A DNA stretch of 26,333 bases from Clostridia bacterium (GCA_017632155.1 JAGBRZ010000063.1:1-26333); one strand, 5' to 3'; counted from the first letter of the stretch, positions 14,139 to 21,677 are shown. The notes: generated by a model not told the origin, from the sequence alone. Numbers and translations: made by a program.

Positions 14139-15011
14139 ATGAATACTATATGGTCAACGTATGTACAAAGTATAGGTACATTATATGACTCTCGTGTTTT
14201 AAGATTTTCAGATATGTTTAAAAATAAATACACCAATGCATTTAATATTGATGATAAATCAAAGCTGTTAGAAATTGGTTGCGGACCAGGAGCTCTTGCG
14301 GAATCTCTGGCAAGGTGGTATCCTTGTGTACAAATACATGGCATAGATAGGGATTCTAATTTTATTGAGTTTGCAAGAAAAACAGCACCACATATCGAAT
14401 TCTCGGAAGGCGATGCTACAGAATTACCATTTAAAAGCAATACATTCGATGTAACAATTTCAAATACAGTTGCAGAACATATTGAGCCAGCGAAATTTTA
14501 CGGTGAACAATATCGTGTTTTAAAAGAAAATGGAGTCTGTATAGTTTTGTCTGCCAGAAAAGGAATTAATATATCAGCTCAGTGCATAAGAGAAGAATCG
14601 AATTTAGAAAAAGAGATATGGAAACGAGTTGATAAATATTTCAAAGAAATCAATGAAAAATATGCAGTATGTGCATATCCACAAAGTGAAATGGAAATGC
14701 CATTATGTATGGAACAGTATGGATTTAGGGATGTAACAGTGGACTACATTACAATTAATTTAACACCTGATAATCCAATTTACCCAAAAGAAATGGCATA
14801 TGCTATGATAAATGCGAACAGAAAGTGTGCAGTAGATAACGTTGAGAGCTTAAGACAAATTAGCAATGGAATTGTGAGTGATTCGGAGATTGAAGAACTG
14901 AAACACATTGTTAACTCGAAATATGATAAACGGATTGAATTATATAACAAAGGTATCAAACAATGGGACACAAACTTATCTGTGACTATGATAATGCGAG
15001 GTGTCAAATAA
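14139..15011 (+). CDS. Class I SAM-dependent methyltransferase (cargo of unit 1)
   Basis: A 290-residue soluble Rossmann-fold methyltransferase. Motif I is LLEIGCGPGALAESLA (about 42-57), motif II GIDRDSNF, then SEGDATELPF and FDVTISNTVAEHIEP, the type found in small-molecule methyltransferases. The C-terminal 130 residues, which should define the substrate, are not recognised. The ATG at 14139 is chosen because TTGGAGGAGGAA sits upstream; an open frame extending left to 14037 would run through the promoter. It has its own promoter and terminator, so it is an independent module whose leader is shared with two other cargo genes. It is AT-rich compared with the host genes. Confidence 0.85.
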   Translation: MNTIWSTYVQSIGTLYDSRVLRFSDMFKNKYTNAFNIDDKSKLLEIGCGPGALAESLARWYPCVQIHGIDRDSNFIEFARKTAPHIEFSEGDATELPFKSNTFDVTISNTVAEHIEPAKFYGEQYRVLKENGVCIVLSARKGINISAQCIREESNLEKEIWKRVDKYFKEINEKYAVCAYPQSEMEMPLCMEQYGFRDVTVDYITINLTPDNPIYPKEMAYAMINANRKCAVDNVESLRQISNGIVSDSEIEELKHIVNSKYDKRIELYNKGIKQWDTNLSVTMIMRGVK

Positions 15012-15031
15012 AATGCCTTATTCAGTTCTAT

Positions 15032-15053
15032 AAATTCCAATTTGTCGAGTAGA
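15032..15053 (+). repeat. Cargo-module 3' tail, copy 1
   Basis: AAATTCCAATTTGTCGAG followed by (T/C)AGA, just after the methyltransferase. It recurs at 23226-23247 after the PAP2 gene (21 of 22 bases) and in diverged form at 25122-25139 after the unit 3 membrane protein. It contains a CAAATT/AATTTG-like palindrome. Confidence 0.65.
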
Positions 15054-15068
15054 TAACATAACAAATAG

Positions 15069-15100
15069 AAACCACGGTTCAAAACGAATCGTGGTTTTCT
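15069..15100. terminator. Terminator between convergent methyltransferase and HEPN genes
   Basis: AAACCACGGTTC and GAATCGTGGTTT form a near-perfect stem with T-rich flank on the plus strand and A-runs on the left side, so it can serve both directions. Confidence 0.8.
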
Positions 15101-15137
15101 GTTTTCTATACAAATTCAATTTTTCTTCCCTTGACTA

Positions 15138-16601
15138 TTAAGTCGTGATTGGTTCAGTGCTATCCTCATCCCCACTTTCTGTGGTAGTAACTTCTTTAAC
15201 ATACGATGAGTTGATTGTAGCAATCTGTGGAAGATCAATTTGGGGTAAATCAATCTTCTTTATGGGCATTTCCATTTTAATTGAATTGAGAGTTCGTTGT
15301 ATTTCGCTAACATAAGGGGGAATTAAACCTTGTGTTGGCAATGTGGGCATTTTTATAGCTTCGATCAGTTCTCTTTGCTTTCTTATTTCTTGGCTGTTTA
15401 TCGCTAAAGTTCCCAGCTTTTTTATTGCAGAACTTTCAACTATGGCTTTTCCAACTTCAGCCAATCCAGAAGAAACAATACTTGTAATTGTCTTTTGTGC
15501 CAACTCACCCAGCGTTTTCATAAAAGACGAGAATCCTTCATATATACTACTCAATGCACCCGCAAGGGTTTCGCTATTCTTTTCTGTAAAATCCTTTTCC
15601 TCGGTGATGCGGATCGCTTCAACAATAGCGACATTTAGACGATTTACTAACTTGTTACAATCATCGTAATCGTTCTTGTAGAAGAATTTGAAATGGGCGA
15701 CACTATTCCGATAATGGCGTATCTGTCCTATCAACTCCTTAATGTTTGTGATAGCGATTTTACTGCTGAAGAAGCGTTCCCAATCACTTTTGGGTGACAG
15801 ATTTTGAAATACTTTTCTTAATTCTTCATCCGTTAATTGTGATAAGTCTTTGTGCTTTTCAAGGAATGCTTCACGCTCTGTTTTGTCGTACTCGGTGCAA
15901 GTATCGGTAAACAGCCACGACTCAATATCTCCCCACTCTAAAGAATAGAAGAAATACTGCAAGTATTCTATATTTTTGGCTTCGTCATTACTCTTTGCGT
16001 TATATAATGCTTTAGTCTGACCTCTTGTCTTTTTGTTATCCTCACTAATCAACATTTTTGCTTTGCCCTGCAAAGCGGAGTTGATTGTGGCATCAAAATA
16101 GCTTTTTCCAAAGTTAACTATGTAAATATTGAATAGTAGTTTTCGTAGATTTCTTTCCAGTGTATTGAGCTTGGAATACATTTTGTTGCAATAGTATTCG
16201 GATATTGCATCATAAGAAATAATGTCAATATAGTTTTCTTGAATCCCAGAACTCAAAAAGGTAGCTTGAATATATTCAAGGCAAGCAACGAGTTGCGATT
16301 TTGTTTTTCCTTCAACGATTATATCGAGATACGTAGTATCAACAACATCGGTAATGATAAATTCGGTTTTGAATGTGTACTTTCCGCACAATATATCGGT
16401 AGCATATTTGCGTTTATAGAAATTACCGTAATCAGTAATTCTGGTTAGATTTGTGAAAGTGGCGGCGAGGTAACTACGAACACTTTTGCGAAGCGTAAGT
16501 GTTGTAGTGCCAGACGAAGATTGAACGCTTGCGTCAGTTTGTTTTTTATAGGGATTTTCTAAAAAGATATAACTATTTTGAAGTGTCAATTTTTTCGCCA
16601 C
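15138..16601 (-). CDS. HEPN-like protein with Rx4H motif, candidate abortive-infection protein
   Basis: A 487-residue protein I cannot assign to a named family. A helical segment LERNLRKLLFNIYIVNFGKSYF (about 148-169) and QIRHYRNSVAHFKFFYKN (about 293-310) look like a HEPN domain: R298-NSVA-H303 is the Rx4H motif of HEPN ribonucleases found in abortive-infection and toxin systems. The C-terminal ~150 residues are alanine- and serine-rich helix followed by a proline-rich repeat (KKIDLPQIDLPQI) and a disordered acidic tail. It has its own promoter. The GTG at 16601 is crowded by the ribosome site; TTG at 16589, eight bases after AAAGGTGG, is an attractive start. Phage defence is an inference. 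Confidence 0.65.
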   Translation of the reverse strand: MAKKLTLQNSYIFLENPYKKQTDASVQSSSGTTTLTLRKSVRSYLAATFTNLTRITDYGNFYKRKYATDILCGKYTFKTEFIITDVVDTTYLDIIVEGKTKSQLVACLEYIQATFLSSGIQENYIDIISYDAISEYYCNKMYSKLNTLERNLRKLLFNIYIVNFGKSYFDATINSALQGKAKMLISEDNKKTRGQTKALYNAKSNDEAKNIEYLQYFFYSLEWGDIESWLFTDTCTEYDKTEREAFLEKHKDLSQLTDEELRKVFQNLSPKSDWERFFSSKIAITNIKELIGQIRHYRNSVAHFKFFYKNDYDDCNKLVNRLNVAIVEAIRITEEKDFTEKNSETLAGALSSIYEGFSSFMKTLGELAQKTITSIVSSGLAEVGKAIVESSAIKKLGTLAINSQEIRKQRELIEAIKMPTLPTQGLIPPYVSEIQRTLNSIKMEMPIKKIDLPQIDLPQIATINSSYVKEVTTTESGDEDSTEPITT

Positions 16602-16628
16602 CTTTCTAATACAATATTCCAGTATATT

Positions 16629-16657
16629 ATTATACCATAAGAAAATGAATTTTTCAA
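16629..16657 (-). promoter_or_regulatory. Sigma-A promoter of the HEPN gene
   Basis: On the minus strand TTGAAA (16652-16657) and TATAAT (16629-16634) are separated by 17 bases, about 30 bases before the gene. Confidence 0.8.
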
Positions 16658-16730
16658 CACGCTTCGCTTATTTTAAGAACAAATCCGAGTGAGTAAAAAA
16701 ATTGTTGTAGTATTTTTTCTCGCTATACAT

Positions 16731-17069
16731 ATTATAGTGCCGATTTTCCTTACTGGCAGAAAAAATGACATCTTTTTGATGAATTTGTTTATCAAGATGT
16801 CATTTTTTCACTATAATATAGCAAAGGCATTTTTTGCTATATTATTGAAAGGCACAGAATATGGAAGGAGTGAAAAAAGTACAGTATGGCAAAGGATTTT
16901 GAGACTTTTATATATTGCGATAAAGGTATATATAAAAGTGTCAAAATATTTGGATGAAACAGCGAGCGAAGCTCGATGCTTCATCCAAAAGACATGTGAA
17001 GGATTTTCGATAAAGAAAATCCAACATTTTTTCAAATGATTTTGCAAACGGCAAAATCGACACTATAAT
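16731..17069. repeat. Hairpin cluster bounded by 17-bp inverted repeats
   Basis: ATTATAGTGCCGATTTT (16731-16747) and AAAATCGACACTATAAT (17053-17069) are inverted repeats with one mismatch. Between them lie consecutive hairpins: 16760-16774/16794-16808 (15 bp, perfect), 16815-16825/16833-16843 (11 bp), 16901-16914/16929-16942 (13 of 14), 16949-16967/16971-16989 (17 of 19, loop GAA), 17001-17008/17015-17022 (8 bp) and 17038-17045/17051-17058 (8 bp). No convincing protein is encoded in 16602-17147. It could be an origin-like site, a MITE, an invertible segment or a structured RNA. Confidence 0.65.
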
Positions 17070-17147
17070 GGGTTTAGCTACACTTTCCCAGCGTATGCGA
17101 AAAGGTGGTTTCAGTCTAAACAAAATTTTTCAAGAGGGGTGGTGTGA

Positions 17148-18068
17148 GTGGGCAGAAACAACAAGAACATAACCATACAGCTTAATAGGCGTATTGACGA
17201 GCTGTTACGTATCGGGGAGAAGAAAGTCAAGGTGGATGGGCGTGTGAGTGGAATCCATAGCGTTCAAACCGCCGATAGCTACCGTGGCACAGCTAATCGC
17301 ATAGGAGAGGTCTGCAAGTCGATGGGGGTGCGAAACATTGAGGACATAGACAAGGGCGTGATTGAGCGTTATATGGAGTCCTACCGCCACGCTTCTGCTT
17401 GGACGGTCAGCCGCGAGATTGCCGCCGCCAACCGCCTACTCGGTACTTCCTATACACCGCGAGATTTTGGCTTTACGCAACGCCGCACATATACCTCGGT
17501 GAAGAACAACAGAGGGGATTTACCGCCATCCAGCACTGCAAACAAGCCCGAGAACCAAGACGGTCTATACCTCGCTTCTGTTACCGGTTGTCGCAGATCG
17601 TCAATCACAATGGTCACGGCAAATGATGCCATAAGGGATGAACACGGCAAGATATACGCATTTCACTTTTGCGAAAAGGGTGGGCGTGAACGTATCTCAC
17701 TTGTGTTGCCCTCGGAACAAGGCTCTCTTACACGGTGGGTAGATAGCAAGCTCAAAGGCGGTCGTTCAGCCGATGCTCCGCTTATAGACTACATTAGCAA
17801 GAACGCACCTTGTCACCGTATGCGTAGCGAGTACGCAAGAGATTTATACGCCGAACTGAAGGATGCCAAGGAGCGTGGCGTGGATGTGTATCGCGGTCGC
17901 AAGTTTGAGCTATTCATAGATAAGGAGAAGTATGATTATAGCTACCATAACCCACGTTTCAAAAGTGATAGTCCCCACGGCTTTGAAAAAGACCTCGCCC
18001 TTGAGGTCAGCTTCAATCTTGGGCATAATCGCCTCGATGTGAGCCTTTATTCCTACCTTATAAGATGA
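17148..18068 (+). CDS. Divergent tyrosine recombinase (second recombinase of unit 1)
   Basis: A 306-residue protein with the layout of a tyrosine recombinase. The N-terminal part (about 40-105) resembles a core-binding SAM-like domain. All catalytic positions can be placed: Arg in TGCRRSS (149), Lys in EKGGRER (177), HxxR as HRMR (223-226), His in LGH (293) and a tyrosine close to the C-terminus (Y301 or Y303 in SLYSYL). About 50 extra residues separate HRMR from LGH. Start is GTG 17148, eight bases after AGAGGGG. It is not closely similar to the integrase at 19252, and it sits next to the hairpin cluster, which may be its substrate. Dimer resolution, inversion or element mobility are all possible. 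Confidence 0.7.
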   Translation: MGRNNKNITIQLNRRIDELLRIGEKKVKVDGRVSGIHSVQTADSYRGTANRIGEVCKSMGVRNIEDIDKGVIERYMESYRHASAWTVSREIAAANRLLGTSYTPRDFGFTQRRTYTSVKNNRGDLPPSSTANKPENQDGLYLASVTGCRRSSITMVTANDAIRDEHGKIYAFHFCEKGGRERISLVLPSEQGSLTRWVDSKLKGGRSADAPLIDYISKNAPCHRMRSEYARDLYAELKDAKERGVDVYRGRKFELFIDKEKYDYSYHNPRFKSDSPHGFEKDLALEVSFNLGHNRLDVSLYSYLIR

Positions 18069-18078
18069 TATATACGTT

Positions 18079-18114
18079 AGCACTTCTACCCTTTGGGGCA
18101 GAGGTGCTTTTTTG
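18079..18114 (+). terminator. Terminator of the second recombinase gene
   Basis: AGCACTTCTACCC and GGGCAGAGGTGCT pair almost completely around TTTG, followed by TTTTTTG, 11 bases after the stop. Confidence 0.88.
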
Positions 18115-18159
18115 TTGCCTTAACGAATTTCGCCATTATCTTATCATTAGCATAATTAT

Positions 18160-18457
18160 GCACTACAATATAAGTACAACACCCATTTGTAGCGTTATCG
18201 CAGAAGTAGGTAAAAATTACTGACATATAATTTAATGAAGGAAATTTTCGTATTTTCTGTTCATCGACAAATTTCGGCACTACAATATATGTGTTGAGTG
18301 ATAATCACGAGATGAAATTTATACAATAATATTACAAATATTACGCATATATATGCGTAGTTAGAAAGGATGTGCACTATGCAAGGCAAGAATGATACGA
18401 ATGGTAAAGAACGATGCAAGGCTTGGGGTGGGGGTACTAATAGTATAGTGCCAAACC
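18160..18457. repeat. Iterated GGCACTATAAT-like motifs
   Basis: GCACTACAATATAAGT (18160-18175) and GCACTACAATATATGT (18277-18292) are direct repeats; TAGTATAGTGCCAAACC (18441-18457) is an inverted relative. They match the inverted repeats bounding the hairpin cluster at 16731 and 17053. Between them, 18115-18378 holds no gene that I can support. Confidence 0.5.
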
Positions 18458-18495
18458 ATCAAAATCTCAAGACTATTAAAGACTATGAAAGGTAA
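18379..18495 (+). CDS. Possible small protein upstream of ardA (38 aa)
   Basis: A short frame starts at ATG 18379, eight bases after AAGGA, and ends at TAA 18493-18495. The product begins MQGKNDTNGKER, contains KAWGGGTNSIVPNHQN and ends KDYER: hydrophilic, with no membrane segment. Its stop lies just before the preferred ardA start at 18503, so it could act as a leader peptide or translational coupler. I do not recognise it. The good ribosome site is the main support. Confidence 0.45.
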   Translation: MQGKNDTNGKERCKAWGGGTNSIVPNHQNLKTIKDYER

Positions 18496-18502
18496 CAGAA
18501 CT

Positions 18503-19027
18503 ATGAAAATTTTTCTTACGAATTTAGGAAAGTACACCGAGGGTTATCTCATCGGGAAATGGGTAAAGCTCCCCGTCAGCGAAGAAGTGCTTGACAAGGT
18601 GCTTGAGGAGATCGGTATCAATGAATATTATGAAGAATATTTTATTACCGACTATGAAAATGACATCGTTGGACTTGGTGATGTGATTTCGGAGTATTCA
18701 AGCGTGGTGGCGTTAAACGACCTCGCACAACGCCTTGAGGCGTTGTCGGATGCGGACACGGACAAGCTTGGTGCTATTTTAGAATATGAAGCGTGTAGGA
18801 GCGTGTCAGAGGTCATAGACCTATTGGACGAGCTTGACGACTTCGATTTGCTCACCGACGTTACAGACGATGAAGAACTGGGATATTACTACGCAGAGGA
18901 ATACTGCAGTATTGATATTCCCGAACACATCCAGCCTTATTTTGACTATGAAGGCTATGGGCGTGACATAAGACTTGAGAGCAGTTGCCTTTATACAAGC
19001 TATGGCTTCTTGCTCGACAACCGATAA
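18503..19027 (+). CDS. ardA: ArdA-like antirestriction protein
   Basis: A 174-residue very acidic protein resembling ArdA, the DNA mimic encoded by conjugative elements such as Tn916 (orf18), which blocks type I restriction enzymes while DNA enters a new host. Support: the MKIFLTNLGKYTEGYLIGKWVKLP start, EEIGINEYYEEYFITDYE (about 33-50), the strong surplus of Asp and Glu, and FDYEGYGRDIRLE near the C-terminus. ATG 18503 (after AAAGG) aligns better with the family than ATG 18485. It lies just ahead of the excisionase and integrase genes, as expected for a mobile element. Confidence 0.85.
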   Translation: MKIFLTNLGKYTEGYLIGKWVKLPVSEEVLDKVLEEIGINEYYEEYFITDYENDIVGLGDVISEYSSVVALNDLAQRLEALSDADTDKLGAILEYEACRSVSEVIDLLDELDDFDLLTDVTDDEELGYYYAEEYCSIDIPEHIQPYFDYEGYGRDIRLESSCLYTSYGFLLDNR

Positions 19028-19041
19028 GAAAGGAGTTCCGT

Positions 19042-19239
19042 ATGGAAAACAATACTTACAATATTCCCAAGATGATGACCGTTAGGCAGGTCGCCGCAAC
19101 TGGTCTGTTGCCCGAAAGTGCTATCCGCAGACTTCTCCGAGAGAAGAAGATAGCCGCTGTATATTCGGGAAACAAGGCGTTTATTAACTTCGATATACTA
19201 TGCAATCAGTTGGCGAACCTTACGCCAGCCGCCGTGTGA
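19042..19239 (+). CDS. xis: Excisionase-like small helix-turn-helix protein
   Basis: A 65-residue protein with a MerR/Xis-type winged-helix pattern: MMTVRQVAATGLLPESAIRRLLREKKIAAVYSG, followed by a short wing and a hydrophobic end. Its size, and its place 12 bases ahead of the integrase gene, match excisionases of Tn916-like elements, which bend DNA to favour excision. AAGGAG precedes the ATG at 19042; the open frame extending left overlaps ardA and is not needed. The name is given by context; the fold could also be a plain regulator. Confidence 0.72.
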   Translation: MENNTYNIPKMMTVRQVAATGLLPESAIRRLLREKKIAAVYSGNKAFINFDILCNQLANLTPAAV

Positions 19240-19251
19240 AAGGAGTAGGCT

Positions 19252-20391
19252 ATGAAAATTAAAGGCGTAACCAAGCGTGGCAAGAACACGTACCGTTTTA
19301 CTCTCTCGCTCGGCTTTGACGGCAACGGCAATAACATCCGCAAGACAAGAACGTTCAAAGTGCCCGATGGCACATCTGACACCAAGGCTGAAAAGCTGGT
19401 GATGGCGGCATACTCGGATTTCCAGCGAGAGTACAAGTATTCACAAGACTTGGAAGAACATATGCGTTTTAACGAGCTTGTGGAAATATACTTCCGAGAT
19501 TTCGCACCTAACGAATTGAAGCCAGTTACACGCTACAATTACGAAAAGGACTTGGCTATTCACATCACCCCGATATTTGGCAATAGAAAGATAATGAGCA
19601 TCAAGACATCCGAACTGACTACATTCTTTACGCATATGGATTTATCGTCAGAAACTACACGTAAGTTAAGAACCATTATGTCAAGCGTGATGAACTTCGG
19701 CGTTAGGCAAGGATATATTCCCAAGAACCCTTGCCACGGTGCGTTATACAAAAAGGAAACTGCCACGGCAAAGAAGATAAAGTACCTCAACGAACAGCAA
19801 AGTCGTAAATTGATGGAGCTTACAAGCGAGTACAGCATCTTCAACACCATTATTCAAATGCTACTCTTTACTGGTTTGCGAATCGGCGAGTGCCTATGTC
19901 TGGAGTGGGATGATATTGATTTTGAGCATAGTACGGTATCGGTTAGTGAAACATTGGCGTATGCGTATTATGAAAAGTACGAATCAACCACTAAAAACAC
20001 GCAAAGCGTTAGAACACTCAAACTGGGCGAGTATACTATGTCCTTACTGAAACGCCACAAAGAAAAGCAAGACGAGCTAAAGGCTACTGTCGGCAAGGCG
20101 TGGAAATATCCAAACTTTGTGTTTACAACTGAAATCGGGGAATATATCAATTACGGATCTGTCAACGATAAGTTGAAAGCACTACTGGAAGCAAACGATT
20201 TGCCGATAGTTACGGTACACGCACTTCGCCATACCAACGCCAGCCTTATGATTAACAGCGGCGTTGATATTAAAGCGGTATCTGCCCGACTCGGACATTG
20301 TAACATTAGTATTACAGCCGATACATATGGGCATATATTCGATGCTTACCAAGCGAGAATTGCACAAAGCGTAGAAGATAAGCTTCTATGA
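19252..20391 (+). CDS. int: Tyrosine integrase of unit 1
   Basis: A 379-residue phage/ICE-type integrase. The N-terminus (1-38, KRGKNTYRFTLSLGFDGNG) looks like the arm-type DNA-binding domain of Tn916 Int relatives; residues 70-160 form the core-binding domain; the catalytic domain has R210 (FTGLRIGE), K248 (TTKNT), H323-xx-R326 (HALRH), H349 (LGHCN) and the nucleophile Y359 (TYGHIF). AAGGAG precedes the ATG. It is intact and near the right end of unit 1, so it is the best candidate to act on the cores at rpsI. A 37-codon relic of a close relative lies in unit 3. Confidence 0.93.
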   Translation: MKIKGVTKRGKNTYRFTLSLGFDGNGNNIRKTRTFKVPDGTSDTKAEKLVMAAYSDFQREYKYSQDLEEHMRFNELVEIYFRDFAPNELKPVTRYNYEKDLAIHITPIFGNRKIMSIKTSELTTFFTHMDLSSETTRKLRTIMSSVMNFGVRQGYIPKNPCHGALYKKETATAKKIKYLNEQQSRKLMELTSEYSIFNTIIQMLLFTGLRIGECLCLEWDDIDFEHSTVSVSETLAYAYYEKYESTTKNTQSVRTLKLGEYTMSLLKRHKEKQDELKATVGKAWKYPNFVFTTEIGEYINYGSVNDKLKALLEANDLPIVTVHALRHTNASLMINSGVDIKAVSARLGHCNISITADTYGHIFDAYQARIAQSVEDKLL

Positions 20392-20395
20392 AAGC

Positions 20396-20427
20396 AAAGA
20401 GGCGTGAGAAATTCATGCCTCTTTATT
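20396..20427 (+). terminator. Terminator of int
   Basis: AAAGAGGC (20396-20403) and GCCTCTTT (20417-20424) form an 8-bp stem directly after the int stop; the T-run is weak. Confidence 0.65.
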
Positions 20428-20454
20428 GATTTTTTTGACGATTTATGTTATAAT
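20426..20454 (+). promoter_or_regulatory. Sigma-A promoter of the NYN gene
   Basis: TTGATT (20426-20431) and TATAAT (20449-20454), spacer 17, ending 21 bases before the NYN start codon. Confidence 0.75.
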
Positions 20455-20475
20455 AAATATTAAGAGGTGAAAAAT

Positions 20476-21348
20476 ATGGAAAATGTAAAAACAACAAACG
20501 TAGCAGTTTATATTGACTACGAAAATATACACAAAACATTGCTCAAGAATAATGAAAATGTACTTCGCATAGGGTTCTTTGAAAAATTAAGAGTATGGTG
20601 TAAAGAAAAAAACAAACGAATAGTACAAACAATCGTATACTGTAATTTTGATAATGAGGATCTTTATTTGTCGCACCATCAATCAATGTTGCAAAACTAT
20701 GGTGTGGATACCGTACATACATCTAATCAAGGCAAGAATTTTGCTGACTTAAAGATTTCTATTGATGTTTTGACAAGTATGTATTCTAACAGTAACATCG
20801 ATGAGTTTATCATAGTTTCTAATGATAAAGATATGACACCATTGTTGAATGCAATAAGGGCGAACAAAAGAAACGTTAGTATTATAACGGCAGGAGAAGA
20901 ATATAATAAAACCATTTGTGAATTTGCTGATGAACATATTGATCTTCATACCATCTGTGCAAAAGAGGCTGATCATTTGATAATAAATGAGTTCGAAGAA
21001 CGATTCTATAACAATTTGACAGAGAGATTACAGAAATTCATAGCAGAATACGATAATGACACCACTCAAATGTACAAGCACAATGAAATAGAATATTGTG
21101 TTAAAAATTACACTAATTATTTGAAATTAATGAGCTATGAAATTTTGAACATTATTGATCGTTGTTATAGGGATGGCAAAATTATTTTTTACAAGTATAA
21201 TTTTAAGGGAAAATCCTACATTGCTGTTATTACCGATAAGATTAAGCAAGATTTATTAGATAGAAATCTTATAACGGAATCAGATATATTTGCATATACG
21301 GACTTTGCAAATAAAGTTTCTGATGAATACAAAAAATTTAGTAAATAA
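20476..21348 (+). CDS. NYN-domain (PIN-like) putative RNase
   Basis: A 290-residue protein whose N-terminal ~150 residues form a NYN domain, a PIN-like nuclease fold. The acidic metal-site residues are placed as in the family: VYIDYENIH at the start, NFADLKISIDVLTSMY in the middle and IIVSNDKDMTPLLNAI followed by SIITAG. The C-terminal half is helical, AT-rich and not recognised. ATG 20476 is preferred, with AGAGGTG upstream; a GTG at 20467 is less likely. It lies in the slot between int and the right end of unit 1 with its own promoter, so it is probably cargo. A role in RNA decay or phage defence is an inference. Confidence 0.75.
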   Translation: MENVKTTNVAVYIDYENIHKTLLKNNENVLRIGFFEKLRVWCKEKNKRIVQTIVYCNFDNEDLYLSHHQSMLQNYGVDTVHTSNQGKNFADLKISIDVLTSMYSNSNIDEFIIVSNDKDMTPLLNAIRANKRNVSIITAGEEYNKTICEFADEHIDLHTICAKEADHLIINEFEERFYNNLTERLQKFIAEYDNDTTQMYKHNEIEYCVKNYTNYLKLMSYEILNIIDRCYRDGKIIFYKYNFKGKSYIAVITDKIKQDLLDRNLITESDIFAYTDFANKVSDEYKKFSK

Positions 21349-21363
21349 ATTTTTATGAAAGTC

Positions 21364-21392
21364 TTGACTTTCGGCAATAAATAGTGTATAAT
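21364..21392 (+). promoter_or_regulatory. Sigma-A promoter of the small-RNA candidate
   Basis: TTGACT (21364-21369) and TATAAT (21387-21392) with a 17-base spacer; no protein gene follows it before the terminator at 21482. Confidence 0.8.
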
Positions 21393-21398
21393 TATATG

Positions 21399-21507
21399 CG
21401 TAAAGAATATAATTATATTAAGAGTTGATTTTTGGTTGGTTACCAGAAGGAAGAAACCAACTAAAAAGCACAACTCACCAGAGGCACCATTTCGATGGTG
21501 CCTTTTG
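21399..21507 (+). ncRNA. Small RNA candidate inside the right end of unit 1
   Basis: A strong promoter is followed after about 110 bases by a textbook terminator, AGGCACCAT-ttcg-ATGGTGCCT plus TTTT (21482-21506). The transcript would fold with an outer stem GAGTTG/CAACTC (21422-21427, 21471-21476) around an inner stem GTTGGTT/AACCAAC (21435-21441, 21455-21461) with a purine-rich loop ACCAGAAGGAAGA. No ribosome site or plausible peptide is visible. The start base is estimated from the -10 box. I do not recognise the family. Confidence 0.6.
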
Positions 21508-21518
21508 CGTTATGTTTC

Positions 21519-21662
21519 GGGTGCAAACTTGGTGCAAATTTGGTGCAAAAACCTATAGAACGATGCGAAAGTTATGCCACGATATGCGATGAAAACGCCA
21601 TAAAATCACACCAAATGAACGCTTTTCAACGATATTTAGGGGCATAAACTCTTCCGAGAAAA
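21519..21662 (+). repeat. Right end of unit 1: GGTGCAAA and ACGATAT repeats
   Basis: Three direct copies of GGTGCAAA (21520-21549) are followed by two ACGATAT motifs (21579-21585, 21629-21635), then AAAAC and the core. The same order of blocks occurs at 23262 and 25143, but the sequence between the motifs is diverged here. Confidence 0.7.
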
Positions 21663-21677
21663 CTCGAAGAGATAATT
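21663..21677 (+). repeat. Attachment-site core, copy B (junction of units 1 and 2)
   Basis: CTCGAAGAGATAATT, one mismatch to the rpsI copy. It is followed at once by TTATTTCTTTGGA (21680-21692), an imperfect inverted copy, so this site looks like a complete two-armed core. Confidence 0.78.

Larger units (their letters stand above)
12068..21677 (+). mobile_element. Unit 1: putative integrative element at the 3' end of rpsI
   Basis: It is bounded by two 15-bp direct core repeats (12068-12082 and 21663-21677). It contains a tyrosine integrase with a small excisionase-like gene directly upstream, ArdA, a second tyrosine recombinase, a Toprim/DUF3991 protein, and cargo (methyltransferase, HEPN protein, NYN protein, small RNA candidate). 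No relaxase or type IV secretion gene is visible in it, so it is more likely a mobilizable or remnant element than a complete conjugative one. AT content and codon use differ from the left flank. Limits are inferred from repeats only. Confidence 0.75.

Noticed and set aside
16689..17039. 116-codon open frame across the hairpin cluster
   Set aside because: It has no ribosome site, its sequence is dictated by the inverted repeats, and its composition is unlike the neighbouring proteins.
12068..21677. Complete conjugative element (ICE)
   Set aside because: Int, Xis and ArdA fit, but no relaxase, coupling protein or VirB4-like ATPase is encoded in the unit.
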